Shown: positions 48,368 through 58,077 of the stretch, piece by piece | Numbering within the stretch: the first letter of the stretch is position 1 | Layout: the number at the start of each line of letters is the position of its first letter | Assembly: GCA_963710735.1 (NCBI GenBank) | Contig: CAVQBN010000007.1 | Span: 17,715 to 81,714 of the forward strand | Origin: FEN-1297 sp963710735 | GTDB taxonomy: Bacteria; Bacteroidota; Ignavibacteria; Ignavibacteriales; Ignavibacteriaceae | DNA length: 64,000 bases | Reading direction: 5' to 3' | The notes under the pieces: generated by a model | Told to the model about the DNA's origin: nothing | Databases searched by the model: none | The model's input: only the letters and a program-made list of their open reading frames with translations | Made by a program: the position numbers and the translations under genes

Positions 48368-48391
48368 AGAGCCGTGCCTTTGCACGGCTCT
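48368..48391. terminator. GAGCCGTGC hairpin between convergent genes
   Basis: AGAGCCGTGC and GCACGGCTCT make a perfect 10-bp stem with a 4-nt loop between the NmrA-like gene and the cytochrome gene. A short A/T-rich stretch follows on either side. Possibly a bidirectional terminator, though related units elsewhere (30839-30860) argue for a dispersed repeat. Confidence 0.5.
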
Positions 48392-48448
48392 GCAATTAAA
48401 TCAAATCTAGGACTGTAATTGATAAATAAGAAATCCGTTACCTATTCC

Positions 48449-49600
48449 TCAGTTAGTTTTCGGCGGCATCTCAAACATCGAACTTTCAACCGGGACATTT
48501 GGAGAAATGTTAGTGTATTTTATTTCTTCGTTTCGTTCATAATTTGCAACATGTATATCATCAGGAAAAAGAACTCCGTTTACATTCTTATAATTTTTAT
48601 AATCCGTTTTAGTCTGCAGCTCACCGAGCAGAGTTTTATCGTATTGAATTTCACGTAAAAGCAAACCCGTCCTTGTACTAAAATAAAATTTATATCTTCT
48701 TATATTTGAAGAAGTACCTTCGACAACATATACGGTATCATTATTCAGAATCTGAACATCCGAAAATTTTAAACTTTTATAATTTTTTAAAAAATCCATC
48801 GGAGAATAAAAATCAGCATCAAGCTTTAAATCCTGGATATCAGGCTGACCAATTTCTCTAACTCCGCGCGGATTTTTTTCCCATCCGTTTTTACCGTTAT
48901 ATCCTCTTTCAAAAGTTCCGAAATTGGACTGGAAAGAAGACAAATAATAATCAGGCGCTTTTTGATAAACAGTAACCTGAATATCTCTGTCGCGGCCCGC
49001 GGAAACGGTACCTTCTAATTTTAAAGAAGTTATTTTTTCAAATGCATCTTTCCCTCCGATTGCCTGCTGGTATCTTGCAATTATCTGCTCCGGTGTGTCT
49101 AAACGATTCGGAACTTTAATCATTTCGTCATTATTATCTTCGTTTTTTTCTGCTTTCATCATGGCGACAGTCATTACGGCCGGGATAGTTTGGGGATTAG
49201 CATTACCCCCGTGGCATGTAAAACAAGTTACCATCTGCTTGCCTTCAAAATCATTTTTATTTATTGCTTCCATCATCTTAATCATATCGCGGGCTTTTCT
49301 TTTCTCAGGCTTCTTGTCACTATCGTTATGTCCTCGCACATGGCAGTTTGAACAATTAAAACCAAGCGATGCTTCAAAGAAATGCATTGTCGGCATAAGC
49401 TGATAAGCAGGCATTCCTTTAAGCACTTTTATATTTTTAAATACTTCCTCGGTTGTTTTTTGGTTACCGCTTTTGGAATCCTTTGCTTTGTTTGATGATG
49501 TTGAACTTGAGCCAATTACCGTCCATCCGGTTGATAGAAAAACGAATAAGAAACCGGAGATAAATAACAGAATTCCGTTAGAAATTTTACTGCTATGCAT
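48449..49600 (-). CDS. Reaction-centre-type dihaem cytochrome c
   Basis: 383 residues. An N-terminal signal/anchor (L-L-F-I-S-G-F-L-F-V-F-L-S-T-G) is followed by a cytochrome domain resembling part of the photosynthetic reaction-centre cytochrome c subunit, with two C-x-x-C-H haem sites at Cys83-His87 (C-S-N-C-H) and Cys126-His130 (C-F-T-C-H-G-G). Met-rich helices (M-P-T-M, M-I-K-M-M-E-A-I-N) could provide axial ligands. The C-terminal half (about 170-380) is a separate beta-rich domain resembling outer-membrane lipoprotein-sorting folds. No reaction-centre genes occur nearby. It probably acts in periplasmic electron transfer. Confidence 0.85.
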   Translation of the reverse strand: MHSSKISNGILLFISGFLFVFLSTGWTVIGSSSTSSNKAKDSKSGNQKTTEEVFKNIKVLKGMPAYQLMPTMHFFEASLGFNCSNCHVRGHNDSDKKPEKRKARDMIKMMEAINKNDFEGKQMVTCFTCHGGNANPQTIPAVMTVAMMKAEKNEDNNDEMIKVPNRLDTPEQIIARYQQAIGGKDAFEKITSLKLEGTVSAGRDRDIQVTVYQKAPDYYLSSFQSNFGTFERGYNGKNGWEKNPRGVREIGQPDIQDLKLDADFYSPMDFLKNYKSLKFSDVQILNNDTVYVVEGTSSNIRRYKFYFSTRTGLLLREIQYDKTLLGELQTKTDYKNYKNVNGVLFPDDIHVANYERNEEIKYTNISPNVPVESSMFEMPPKTN

Positions 49601-50095
49601 TAAGCTACCTCTTTAAATTTGTAAATAAGGAATTAATTGATCTTAGATAGTTTGTCCGCTATTCAAAAGAATGACAAAGCAAAATTAGAACACTGAATTT
49701 ATTTATGCAATTTGGTTTTAATGCTTAGTGATTTTATCCACACCATAGTTTACTTAATCTTCACAAGTGTTTTCCTGTTTATGTGAATCTGGGTTTTTAA
49801 TATCGAATTTGTAACATTAGAGAGGACTAATAACAATTTAAAAAGCTTAGATATTTAACTGTTCATAGTTGGCTACTCTGAAAAGAACATAAAAATAAAG
49901 CAACAAGTTAATTATAGAAAACAAGGTTTTACTTTTCCGATTGCAAAAGGCCGGTTTTTGTATTAGCTTAGATACAATAATGTCTGATCATCTTTTTAAA
50001 GATCGTATAATTTAATAATAGGGAATCAATTTTGTAACGACATTGCGATTAATCAATTTGAATAATTAGACCTTTAATAATTTTTGAGGTACGTT
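49601..50095. other. Intergenic region, no gene seen
   Basis: About 495 bp, AT-rich, between the divergent cytochrome and STAS genes. No repeats, hairpins or RNA motifs recognised apart from a ribosome site (GAGGT, 50086-50090) for the STAS gene. Confidence 0.45.
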
Positions 50096-50440
50096 ATGGA
50101 AGACTTCGAGAGAAAAGTAATAAAAGATATCAGAATAGAAATTGTAAATCTCAGCCGCGCAACATATAAAGAGGCCGGGGAATTAAAAAAATTACTAAAT
50201 GAAGATATTGAATTGCATTTCAAAAAATTAATCGTAGATATCAGGCAATGTGAATTTATAGATTCAACATTTCTGGGAACTCTGGTTGTTGCTTTAAAAT
50301 ACATAGCAAAAAACAGCGGTGAAATTAGGCTGGTTAAGCCTAAAGATACTGTATTATTTCTTATGGAAAAGGTAGGGACATTAAAAATATTTAATACTTA
50401 TGAAACTCTAGAAGAGGCGGTAGCCAGTTTTGATACATGA
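50096..50440 (+). CDS. STAS-domain anti-sigma-factor antagonist-like protein (copy 2)
   Basis: 114 residues. Same architecture and sequence start as copy 1 at 19132 (M-E-D-F-E-R-K-V-I-K-D-I-R-I-E), with Ser57 in I-D-S-T-F-L-G. The ATG at 50096 is chosen because GAGGT precedes it and because it aligns with copy 1; an earlier in-frame start at 50084 lies before the ribosome site. Differences cluster in helix 2 (A-G-E-L-K-K-L-L-N-E-D) and the last third. Two copies suggest a duplicated partner-switching antagonist with diverging partners. Confidence 0.88.
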   Translation: MEDFERKVIKDIRIEIVNLSRATYKEAGELKKLLNEDIELHFKKLIVDIRQCEFIDSTFLGTLVVALKYIAKNSGEIRLVKPKDTVLFLMEKVGTLKIFNTYETLEEAVASFDT

Positions 50441-50724
50441 CAGCATTTATTATGAATTTAAGTGAATAAGTTTAGAGTTACCCATTCTGCAATTGCTGTA
50501 TGCTTATATTTAGCATAATCAACTTTACCAATACTTCAAACCCGCATTTTGCATGCATAATTAATCTTTATAGGTTCTTACTTTTATCTCTTCCCATGTG
50601 TCGATAACTGTGGTTTAATCTAGAAAATATTCAAAGTCATAAGATCAGCTTTTTCTTGTTACAATTTTTATAGCAGCCGGTATAAGATGTGTAATTATCT
50701 TTTTATGATTTTTAGAAGTTCAAT

Positions 50725-52212
50725 TTAATCTTGAAAGTTTGGTATATGTTTCGGATTATTTTCGTCTTTTTGTTTACCGCACACTTTTAATTCCGGATTG
50801 TTTATTCGCAAACGTGCATTCTCAACATAAAAGCCTATACTTCCCTTTTTATATTGATCATCTGCCAGAGTTAAAAGCACATAACCATTCAAAGAAAATT
50901 CTAAATACTGATCATAAGCAATCAAGGAAAAAGAATGCGGACCGTCATTTGGAATATAGTTTGCCACCTGAAGCTGCTGATAGCTGAAAGCTTCTTCAAT
51001 TTTACCGTGAGGCTTTTTACCCCATGCTCTTAATTGAACTATCCCCTTGAAGAAATCGATGCTTAAGTAATAACCATCACCTTCTTTGTTTGTGCGAAAT
51101 ACCAAGCCATATTTGCCTCTGCCCTCAATTTTAAATTCTCCGGTTAGAATAAAATTTTTATAAGTACCCCTAAGTAAAAATGCTTCAAAGCCGCTTGCAC
51201 AATCTATTATGCAATAAGAATTTTTAATTTCAGAATAGGCATTTGAATTTTTATAAAGAGTTTTCAAAGGTGCTATCTTGGAAAATTCCATAATATTAGA
51301 AATAAGTTTATCAAAACCTTTGTACGTTTTTAAACGAAGCTCACCATTTTCATCAACTACCAATTCTTTTGGCGGTGCCATTAAATGACGGCCTTTGGTG
51401 GTACGTCCCTTGAAAAAGAAATTCCAAATTAAATATTTGCCGTCTTCTCTTGATATTCGCGCAGCATAATTACCTTGAGGCAGAAGAACATTGTCAGCAT
51501 AATTCTGATATGGGCCTTTAAATTCGTCAGCCCACCAATAATGAACTTTAACATCCTCGCGAATTGAGCCGATTAAATAATAGCGGTTATTAAGTTTAAA
51601 TAAATTAGGTACTTCAACATCATCATAATGCATCGGCTGAAAAAGAGGCGGCAGAAATTTAAATTCATTTTCCTTCCTTTCTTCAACTAAAGCAACACAA
51701 CCCCTCCTTATTACCGGCCCTTTATTAACACGGGCGGCAGCTAACAGAAAATCCTTTCCATCTTCATGATAACAAAAAGGATCTCTAAAACTTACCCAAT
51801 GTCTGCCCTGGTTTAGGCTGCTTTCATAAACAGGTCCTTTTATAGTAATAGGGAATGCATCCGATTCACTTTTTTCCCAATTATATAAGTCGTCGCTCAA
51901 CGCTAGTCCGATACGCTGAATTCTGCTGCGGTCTCCCATACAAAGCCCTGTATAAAACATTCTCCACGATCCCGGTTTATAAGGATTTGGTGAAACATGC
52001 ATTGTCCAAAGCATATCATCATCCCATGTTTCAGGGTCACTTATGAAAACTGCATTCTTCACCCTTTTCCATTTAAAACCATCTTTGCTTACTGCATGAG
52101 CTATATATGCATGATTCGGTAAGGTAAGGTGGAAAAGATGATACAAGCCTTCATGTTTTACTACATCAACGTCCCCTATTTCAAAATCTCTAAATCCGTA
52201 ACCTGAATACAT
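50725..52212 (-). CDS. GH32/GH43-like five-bladed propeller glycosidase
   Basis: 495 residues. The N-terminal five-bladed propeller shows the GH32 (invertase/fructosidase)-like pattern: an N-terminal Asp in E-I-G-D-V-D-V-V (14-16), S-F-R-D-P-F with the R-D-P transition-state motif (143-145), and E200 in V-E-V-P-N where the acid/base Glu is expected. The C-terminal 150 residues form a beta-sandwich (I-L-T-G-E-F-K-I-E-G-R-G-K-Y-G-L, V-F-R-T). No signal peptide is seen, so the enzyme is probably cytosolic or exported otherwise. Fructoside or related furanoside cleavage is likely; the exact substrate is not deducible. The SDR and MFS genes upstream on the same strand suggest a small sugar-use unit. 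Confidence 0.82.
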   Translation of the reverse strand: MYSGYGFRDFEIGDVDVVKHEGLYHLFHLTLPNHAYIAHAVSKDGFKWKRVKNAVFISDPETWDDDMLWTMHVSPNPYKPGSWRMFYTGLCMGDRSRIQRIGLALSDDLYNWEKSESDAFPITIKGPVYESSLNQGRHWVSFRDPFCYHEDGKDFLLAAARVNKGPVIRRGCVALVEERKENEFKFLPPLFQPMHYDDVEVPNLFKLNNRYYLIGSIREDVKVHYWWADEFKGPYQNYADNVLLPQGNYAARISREDGKYLIWNFFFKGRTTKGRHLMAPPKELVVDENGELRLKTYKGFDKLISNIMEFSKIAPLKTLYKNSNAYSEIKNSYCIIDCASGFEAFLLRGTYKNFILTGEFKIEGRGKYGLVFRTNKEGDGYYLSIDFFKGIVQLRAWGKKPHGKIEEAFSYQQLQVANYIPNDGPHSFSLIAYDQYLEFSLNGYVLLTLADDQYKKGSIGFYVENARLRINNPELKVCGKQKDENNPKHIPNFQD

Positions 52213-52285
52213 AATAAACTTATTTTTGTAATTAAAATATTTTTATTTATAAGATAAAATTTTATAATCAAATTTATTTTAACAG

Positions 52286-53053
52286 TTATAAACCAGGGCT
52301 AGCCTGCATTATTCCGCCATCCACAAAATAAGTTGCTGCAGTAACATAACTCGATTCATCAGAAGCAAGCCAGGCAACCACCGAAGCAATTTCTTCCGGC
52401 CGGGCCATTCGTCCTGTAGGAATAAATGAATTTAACTTTTGTAATTTTGCCGGATCTGACATTGTTGAAGTATTTATCGGAGTAGCAACGGCACCAGGTC
52501 CTACACCGACTACATTAATGCCATGTTCGGCTAGTTCTACTCCGGCAGTTCGAGTAAGCATTCTCATTCCGCCTTTGGAACAGCAGTAAGGAGTATTGCC
52601 GGGCATAGGCCAGTCTTCGTGAACAGAAGAAATATTTATGATACGTCCGCCTTTCCCTTGCTTAATCATTTGCTTTGCTGCTATCTGAGTTCCGAAAAAC
52701 GCACTCTTTAAATTTACATTCATTACTTTATCAAATTGTTCTTCAGTTGAATCTAAAATTGATGTTCTTGTCTCAATCCCGGCATTGTTTACAAGGATAT
52801 CGATTTTCCCAAAAGCTTTTATTGTTTCATTGATAAGATTTTGCAAATCGGAAATCTTGCTTACATCCGCATCAACCATTATAGCCTTATCCCCCATCTT
52901 AATAATTTCTTTTTCCAGTTCTTCTGCCGATTCTTTATTTACAACATAATCTATCGTTACATAAGCGCCATCTTTTGCCAGAGCAAGTGTAATGGCACGT
53001 CCGATTCCGCTGTTTGCACCTGTAACAACAGCAACTTTATTTGTAAGCCTCAT
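52286..53053 (-). CDS. SDR-family oxidoreductase, glucose 1-dehydrogenase-like
   Basis: 255 residues, classical SDR length. Cofactor motif T-G-A-N-S-G-I-G (11-18), N-N-A-G (89-92), catalytic Ser142/143, Tyr156 and Lys160 in Y-C-C-S-K. The C-terminus has V-D-G-G. The overall sequence resembles bacterial glucose 1-dehydrogenases and 3-oxoacyl-ACP reductase-like enzymes, so the sugar substrate is only suggested by the neighbouring glycosidase and transporter. Cytosolic NAD(P)-dependent enzyme. Start at 53053 preceded by AAGGAG. The three genes 54417-50725 run in one direction with 73-152 bp gaps. Confidence 0.9.
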   Translation of the reverse strand: MRLTNKVAVVTGANSGIGRAITLALAKDGAYVTIDYVVNKESAEELEKEIIKMGDKAIMVDADVSKISDLQNLINETIKAFGKIDILVNNAGIETRTSILDSTEEQFDKVMNVNLKSAFFGTQIAAKQMIKQGKGGRIINISSVHEDWPMPGNTPYCCSKGGMRMLTRTAGVELAEHGINVVGVGPGAVATPINTSTMSDPAKLQKLNSFIPTGRMARPEEIASVVAWLASDESSYVTAATYFVDGGIMQASPGL

Positions 53054-53205
53054 AAATTAACTCCTTGTTCGAAAAAAAAATTCGAGATTAAATTTTTATA
53101 ATGGTTCGTCATATTTAATTTTATTATTAATATATGACTAAACCATCTCCAAATTTGTGATGAGAATGGGAATTGATATTGAAAGGAGATAAAAGTTTTA
53201 GGATC

Positions 53206-54417
53206 TCAATTTTTGCCAAGCGATTGAGAAATAGATATTGATTTTATTTTTAACATCATGATTGATGCAATTAAGCCTAACAAAAATGTAGCTATCCATA
53301 ATGTAGACGATCCGAAATGACTCATTACTGCAGTTCCAAACCACGGCCCGAATGCAAATGCCAGGTTAAATGTAGTTTGGTATGCACCCATATATTCACC
53401 TCTTCTGTTCTCCGGCGATATTTCACTCATGTATGCAGAACTTGAAGGGAAAAATATCATTTCACCGAAAGTCCAGATAATAATAGTTATAACTAGGCCA
53501 TAAATATCTTTAATAAATGCCATAGAACCGAAACCTATCCCGCAGAGTAGAGCACCTATCGAAAGCATTTTTCTATCGGACCAATGGTTAAGCATATTTG
53601 TTAGTGGAACTTCAACTAGAATAATTAGAACAGTATTGATGGTAAAGACAACTCCGTATACAGTTTCACTAAAATGTAGATTCCTTACTAAGTAAAGCGG
53701 CATTGATACATTAGTCTGAAAATAAATTAATGGAATTGGTAGTAATGCAATTAAAAAATAAATTAGCCGCCTATCAGCAAAAATGTTTTCAATCTTTTTA
53801 ATTTCAGCAACATCTGAATCAGAATTAATACTATTACTAATAATGGGTTTATACTGCCAGGGTGAGATTATTAAAAATATACCAGCCAGTAAGGTGGTGA
53901 TACCATCAACAATAAAAATTAAATTAAAATTCACAATGACTAATAATCCGCCGATTACAGGGCCAATGCTCATTCCTAAATTTGCTGCCAGTCTAATTAC
54001 AGCATAAGCAGATCTTCTTTGTTCCGAAGAAACCACTTCTGAAACCAGAGATAAAAGTGCAGGGCGAAATGCTTCATTAATAACCGACCAGGCGAAAGTA
54101 TAAATTAAGATATTTGTAAAACTGTTTATAAATGGAAAGAAGAATAAAAATATGCTTGAACCAATAAGCGATATCTTCATTATTTTTAATGCGCCAAATT
54201 TATCGCTTATCTTTCCTAAGAAAGGAGAAGTCAGAAGCGCTCCGATTCCGTAAAATGTTAACACCAATCCGGCTTTGGTAAGGGACACTCCGACTTTTTG
54301 CGTCAGATAAAGCGCAAGGAACGGAAGCACCATCGTACCAATACGATTTATCAGCATAGTAAAAAATAACATCCACAAATTACGGGGTAAATTTTTAAGC
54401 CCTCGCCAGGGATTCAT
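53206..54417 (-). CDS. MFS transporter
   Basis: About 403 residues with twelve predicted TM segments in two halves; the first half carries the MFS signature G-K-I-S-D-K-F-G between TM2 and TM3. It resembles sugar or drug efflux MFS permeases (family not resolved). ATG at 54415-54417 is preferred to an upstream TTG start, which would add M-G-G-Y. Upstream of the SDR and glycosidase genes, so it may import the sugar they use; export of a toxic compound cannot be excluded. Confidence 0.85.
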   Translation of the reverse strand: MNPWRGLKNLPRNLWMLFFTMLINRIGTMVLPFLALYLTQKVGVSLTKAGLVLTFYGIGALLTSPFLGKISDKFGALKIMKISLIGSSIFLFFFPFINSFTNILIYTFAWSVINEAFRPALLSLVSEVVSSEQRRSAYAVIRLAANLGMSIGPVIGGLLVIVNFNLIFIVDGITTLLAGIFLIISPWQYKPIISNSINSDSDVAEIKKIENIFADRRLIYFLIALLPIPLIYFQTNVSMPLYLVRNLHFSETVYGVVFTINTVLIILVEVPLTNMLNHWSDRKMLSIGALLCGIGFGSMAFIKDIYGLVITIIIWTFGEMIFFPSSSAYMSEISPENRRGEYMGAYQTTFNLAFAFGPWFGTAVMSHFGSSTLWIATFLLGLIASIMMLKIKSISISQSLGKN

Positions 54418-54496
54418 ATATCCGCCCAAAAGAATTTATAAAGAAATGGTTGTATGAATATAAGTATAATTTTATTTATCAAAAACGTTTTATTAC

Positions 54497-55898
54497 TTAA
54501 TTAAAGGGATTCGGATAATTTTGTGCCAAGGAAAAATTATTAGGAATTTTTGTGTTCATTACATAAGTAGCAGAATTTAATTTGAGTATTACAAGCGGTA
54601 TTCTGCCGGTCTGATCACCATCTGTATAAAGGACTTCATTATTAGTTGTATCGCCATCTACATTGCCGATTCCAACTACATCAAATCTTTGTGCTGCATT
54701 GTCGGATAATAAGGAATCAATTACGGATACTTAATAATTATTTGGATCAGAAATAGAACCGCCGAGATATGAAAGTCTTACGATTGCACCATTTGGAGTT
54801 GCACCTCTAGTGCCGAAAACAAAATCTAATTTACCATTGCGATCAATATCGCTATAGGCACCGCCGTTTAGTCTTCCTAAAGTTCCAATATAAGAAGAAA
54901 CATCTGCAATCTGGGTTGTATTTAAAATTGCAAAGTTATCAGGCTGCAATAAATATATTTTAGCATAATCGGGATTCCATCCTGCTACAACAATTTCTTT
55001 TTGACCGTCATTATTTAGATCCACTACACAAGACGATTTCCACGAACCCCCTGGAACAGCATCATTTATACCGGTTAAAATATTATAACTTCCGTTCTGA
55101 TATTCAACTGGTGTTACAACACCATCATCATGCATTAAGTAAATAAAATTTCCAACTACAGCTAAATCATAAATACTGCCAGGATCCATTGTAGCATTTA
55201 ATCCCGATGCGTCTAAAGTCCAGGTTTCAGAACCGTCACCGTTATCAGGAATATCACTTACAGATATTACGCCAAATTTATAGGTGCCTTGTCTATCAGC
55301 AAAAATTAATTCAGGTTTATTATCGCCGTTAACATCACTTACAACCATTCTAATCGGTCTAACATCAACATTATCCTGATCGGTAATTGTCCATTCTGCA
55401 TTTGGTAAATAATTACCGAAAAAATCTATTCCCATTCTATCACTACCGTCACCAGCCGCTTCAAATACAAAAATCCTATTCGGATTTACTCCACTAAAAC
55501 TATCAAGATTATTTGCCGGTGCCCAAATTATTTCCATCTTACCATCTTGATCAAGATCTCCATAAGTTAAAGTTCCCCAGCTATTTTGATGAACATCCGA
55601 AAGAGACGCTGACCAAACAGAGTCCCAAGTGGATCCATTATATTCATACTTATAAATCCTTGGTATTAACTCTGCACCGCCCTGATCCAGCATATTATTA
55701 ACTATATAGATTTCCGGTTTTCCATCTCCATCAAAATCAACACCCGCAATCATTTCACCAAAACCAGTATTTTCAATTGAAGGTACCTGAATCTACGCCT
55801 TCCCTACTAAATTGTGCTTGAGAATAAATTAGAGGATGAAAGAGAAAGATTAAAAGCAGAGCAAAAAGAAATCCATACATACTCCATACAAACTCCAT
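54497..55898 (-). pseudogene. FG-GAP/VCBS repeat secreted protein, damaged in three places
   Basis: The N-terminus (55898 or 55880) encodes a signal peptide (G-F-L-F-A-L-L-L-I-F-L-F-H-P-L-I-Y-S-Q), then the frame shifts near 55783; in the other frame V-P-S-I-E-N-T-G-F-G-E-M-I continues the protein. The body (55753-54731) holds repeats with calcium-binding-like D-x-D-x-D/N-G motifs (G-V-D-F-D-G-D-G-K-P-E, Y-G-D-L-D-Q-D-G, D-V-N-G-D-N-K-P) of the FG-GAP integrin-like propeller type. An in-frame TAA at about 54731 interrupts it, and the same frame continues to V-S-V-I-D-S-L-L-S-D-N-A-A. The end N-Y-P-N-P-F-N stops immediately, so the sorting tail is truncated. Probably non-functional unless errors explain all three. 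Confidence 0.78.
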
Positions 55899-55943
55899 AC
55901 ATTTGCAGCAACTAATCATAGGGATTCAATTTATTATTTAAAA

Positions 55944-55977
55944 CAAAAAAGCCCGATTTTAATTAAAAATCGAGCCT
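55944..55977 (-). terminator. Rho-independent terminator after tRNA-Thr
   Basis: On the minus strand GGCTCGATTTT pairs with AAAATCGGGCT (one G-T pair) and is followed by a T-run. It starts a few bases after the end of the tRNA. Confidence 0.75.
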
Positions 55978-55983
55978 TTTAAG

Positions 55984-56056
55984 AGCTGGCGGACGGATTT
56001 GAACCGCCGACCGGCTGATTACAAATCAGCTGCTCTACCAGCTGAGCTACGCCAGC
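55984..56056 (-). tRNA. tRNA-Thr (anticodon TGT)
   Basis: 73-nt cloverleaf on the minus strand: acceptor GCTGGCG pairing with CGCCAGC, D-arm G-C-T-C-A-G-C-T-G-G-T-A-G-A-G-C, anticodon loop T-T-T-G-T-A-A giving TGT, and T-arm with G-G-T-T-C-A-A-A-T-C-C. The 3' CCA is not encoded. Followed by a terminator. Confidence 0.96.
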
Positions 56057-56128
56057 AAAATTGGAGATCAAAACTAATACAATTTCAAATTCTTTGCAAG
56101 CATTACAAATCCATTGTATAAAATATTT

Positions 56129-57448
56129 TTAGTTTTCAATTTCGTTTTCAAAGAAGCTATCGTTTTTCGAAAACACTCTAAACTGTACCATCTTTTGTCT
56201 TATCTTTTTTATGAGTTCAAAAACTAAATCACCGTATTCGTATACTTCACCATTATTTAAAATTTTACCCGATTTATCCGCAATAAATCCAGCCAAAGTG
56301 TTATACTCATCAGAAACAGGAATTTTTATATTAAATGATTCATTAAAATCTTCGATTGTTATTGAGCCAAGTATATAATATTTACCATCAGGTAATTTAC
56401 TGTAATCTTTTACTTCGACTTTTGTATTATCCCAAATATCTCCGACAATTTCTTCAAGAATATCTTCAATTGTAATAACTCCTTCTGTTCCTCCATACTC
56501 ATCAGTAACTATAGCTAATCTCTCTCCCCGATTCTGCATCTCTTTTAAAATTTCAGAAATCAACTTAGTTTCCGGTACAAAATAAGCTGGCCTAATCAAG
56601 CTTTTTACAACAACAGGCTTTGCAGTTATGAATGATTTCATAAAATCTTTAGAGTGCAATACACCAATTATATTGTCTATAGATTCTCTGTAAACAGGTA
56701 TAAGGGAATGATTAATTTTTACTATTTCTTTGATAAGTACATCGGTATCTTCAATCATTTCTATTGCTATCATTTCCGTTCTGGGAATCATAACTTCATT
56801 AGCACGCAAATCGTTGAATTCAAAAATATTTTCGATAATCTCATGTTCGGTTTCATCTATAGCACCGGTTTTAACGCCTTCAGAAATAATGATTCTTATC
56901 TCATCCTCTGAAAATCGCGTCTGGGAAAAATCAGTTTTTTCTTTAATTGGTTTTATAAAATAGTTGCTAACATTGGTAACAATTTTTACGGGAAATCTAA
57001 ATAATGAGGTTAACACTATAGTAAATTTGACTGAAGATTTACCAATTCTCTCAGAATACTTAAAACCGATTGCTTTGGGAACTAAAATTCCTAATACTAA
57101 GGTTAAAAATGAAACCAGAATTAATCCCGCTAAGAAGCTGATATACATCGAATATTTACTAATTATTAAAATTCCGGAATAGCTTAAAAAAGGATTTAAA
57201 AGTTCTGTAAAGATTATGAATGTCAACATCGCAGAGGAAAACAAGCATAACGTCGAAATTATTTGTATTGTACCGAAAAAAAAGTTAGGCTCTTTTTGAA
57301 TGGATTCAAATGCTGCGGCTGTTTTATCATTATGCTCTTTAAGCTCTTCTATCTTATTTTTACCGAAAGATGCTATAGCAATTTCAATCGCAGAAATATA
57401 TCCAGAAATTAAAATGAGTATAAAAGCTGTAAAAATTTCCAATAACAT
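56129..57448 (-). CDS. CNNM/CorC-type transporter-associated protein (DUF21, CBS pair)
   Basis: 439 residues: DUF21/CNNM membrane domain with about four TM segments (A-F-I-L-I-L-I-S-G-Y-I-S-A-I-E-I, I-I-S-T-L-C-L-F-S, G-L-I-L-V-S-F-L-T-L-V-L-G-I), a CBS-domain pair (about 210-325) and a C-terminal CorC/HlyC domain with V-T-D-E-Y-G-G-T-E-G-V-I-T. Members are linked to magnesium or divalent cation transport; the name hemolysin is historical. Independent gene with its own promoter region. Confidence 0.93.
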   Translation of the reverse strand: MLLEIFTAFILILISGYISAIEIAIASFGKNKIEELKEHNDKTAAAFESIQKEPNFFFGTIQIISTLCLFSSAMLTFIIFTELLNPFLSYSGILIISKYSMYISFLAGLILVSFLTLVLGILVPKAIGFKYSERIGKSSVKFTIVLTSLFRFPVKIVTNVSNYFIKPIKEKTDFSQTRFSEDEIRIIISEGVKTGAIDETEHEIIENIFEFNDLRANEVMIPRTEMIAIEMIEDTDVLIKEIVKINHSLIPVYRESIDNIIGVLHSKDFMKSFITAKPVVVKSLIRPAYFVPETKLISEILKEMQNRGERLAIVTDEYGGTEGVITIEDILEEIVGDIWDNTKVEVKDYSKLPDGKYYILGSITIEDFNESFNIKIPVSDEYNTLAGFIADKSGKILNNGEVYEYGDLVFELIKKIRQKMVQFRVFSKNDSFFENEIEN

Positions 57449-57735
57449 AATTTTATTTTTTTAATTGATATTTTACTTATATGTAAATATTATAAAATTG
57501 AAATTTTAAATTAAAGTATTCAAGTTGTATTAAAATATTTTTATTCACACTTGCTTATCTATGTAAAAGGCTCATATATAAAACGACTTCCTATCCTTAA
57601 TTAACTAACCTGACATTTAAAATTACAAAATATTTCCCATTCAATTTTTGAAATTTCTCATAAACCCTAATTTGAACAATACTCGAATTTTTCTTACTAT
57701 TGTTTAATTTTTAATTACATTTATTTTGAAAACTT

Positions 57736-58077
57736 ATGGTACCCAAACAAATCAAAATTTCAGAAAAAAAGAATCTTCTTTTAAAGTGGGATGATAATTC
57801 CGAAAGTAAAATAGATCTGAAATATTTAAGAGATGAATGTCCTTGTGCAGGCTGCAAAGGTGAAACAGTATTATTAAAAACTTACAGACCGCCTAAGCCT
57901 GCAAGCAAACATCCGGAGATGTATAAGATTAAGGATATTACTACCGTTGGAGGATATGCAATACAAATAACCTGGAAAGATGGTCATAATACCGGGATTT
58001 ATACATGGGATTATTTAAAACAGCTTGAACGGGATCAGAACGTTGACGAAAAACATAAATATGATAACTTGATTTAA
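57736..58077 (+). CDS. DUF971 protein
   Basis: 113 residues with W-D-D-N-S-E-S-K-I-D-L-K-Y-L-R-D-E-C-P-C-A-G-C-K, the Cys-containing motif of DUF971 (gamma-butyrobetaine hydroxylase N-terminal-like), and G-Y-A-I-Q-I-T-W-K-D-G-H. The cysteines may bind metal. The stop TAA and the ATG of the next gene overlap by 1 nt (58077), so translation is coupled with the methyltransferase. Confidence 0.92.
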   Translation: MVPKQIKISEKKNLLLKWDDNSESKIDLKYLRDECPCAGCKGETVLLKTYRPPKPASKHPEMYKIKDITTVGGYAIQITWKDGHNTGIYTWDYLKQLERDQNVDEKHKYDNLI

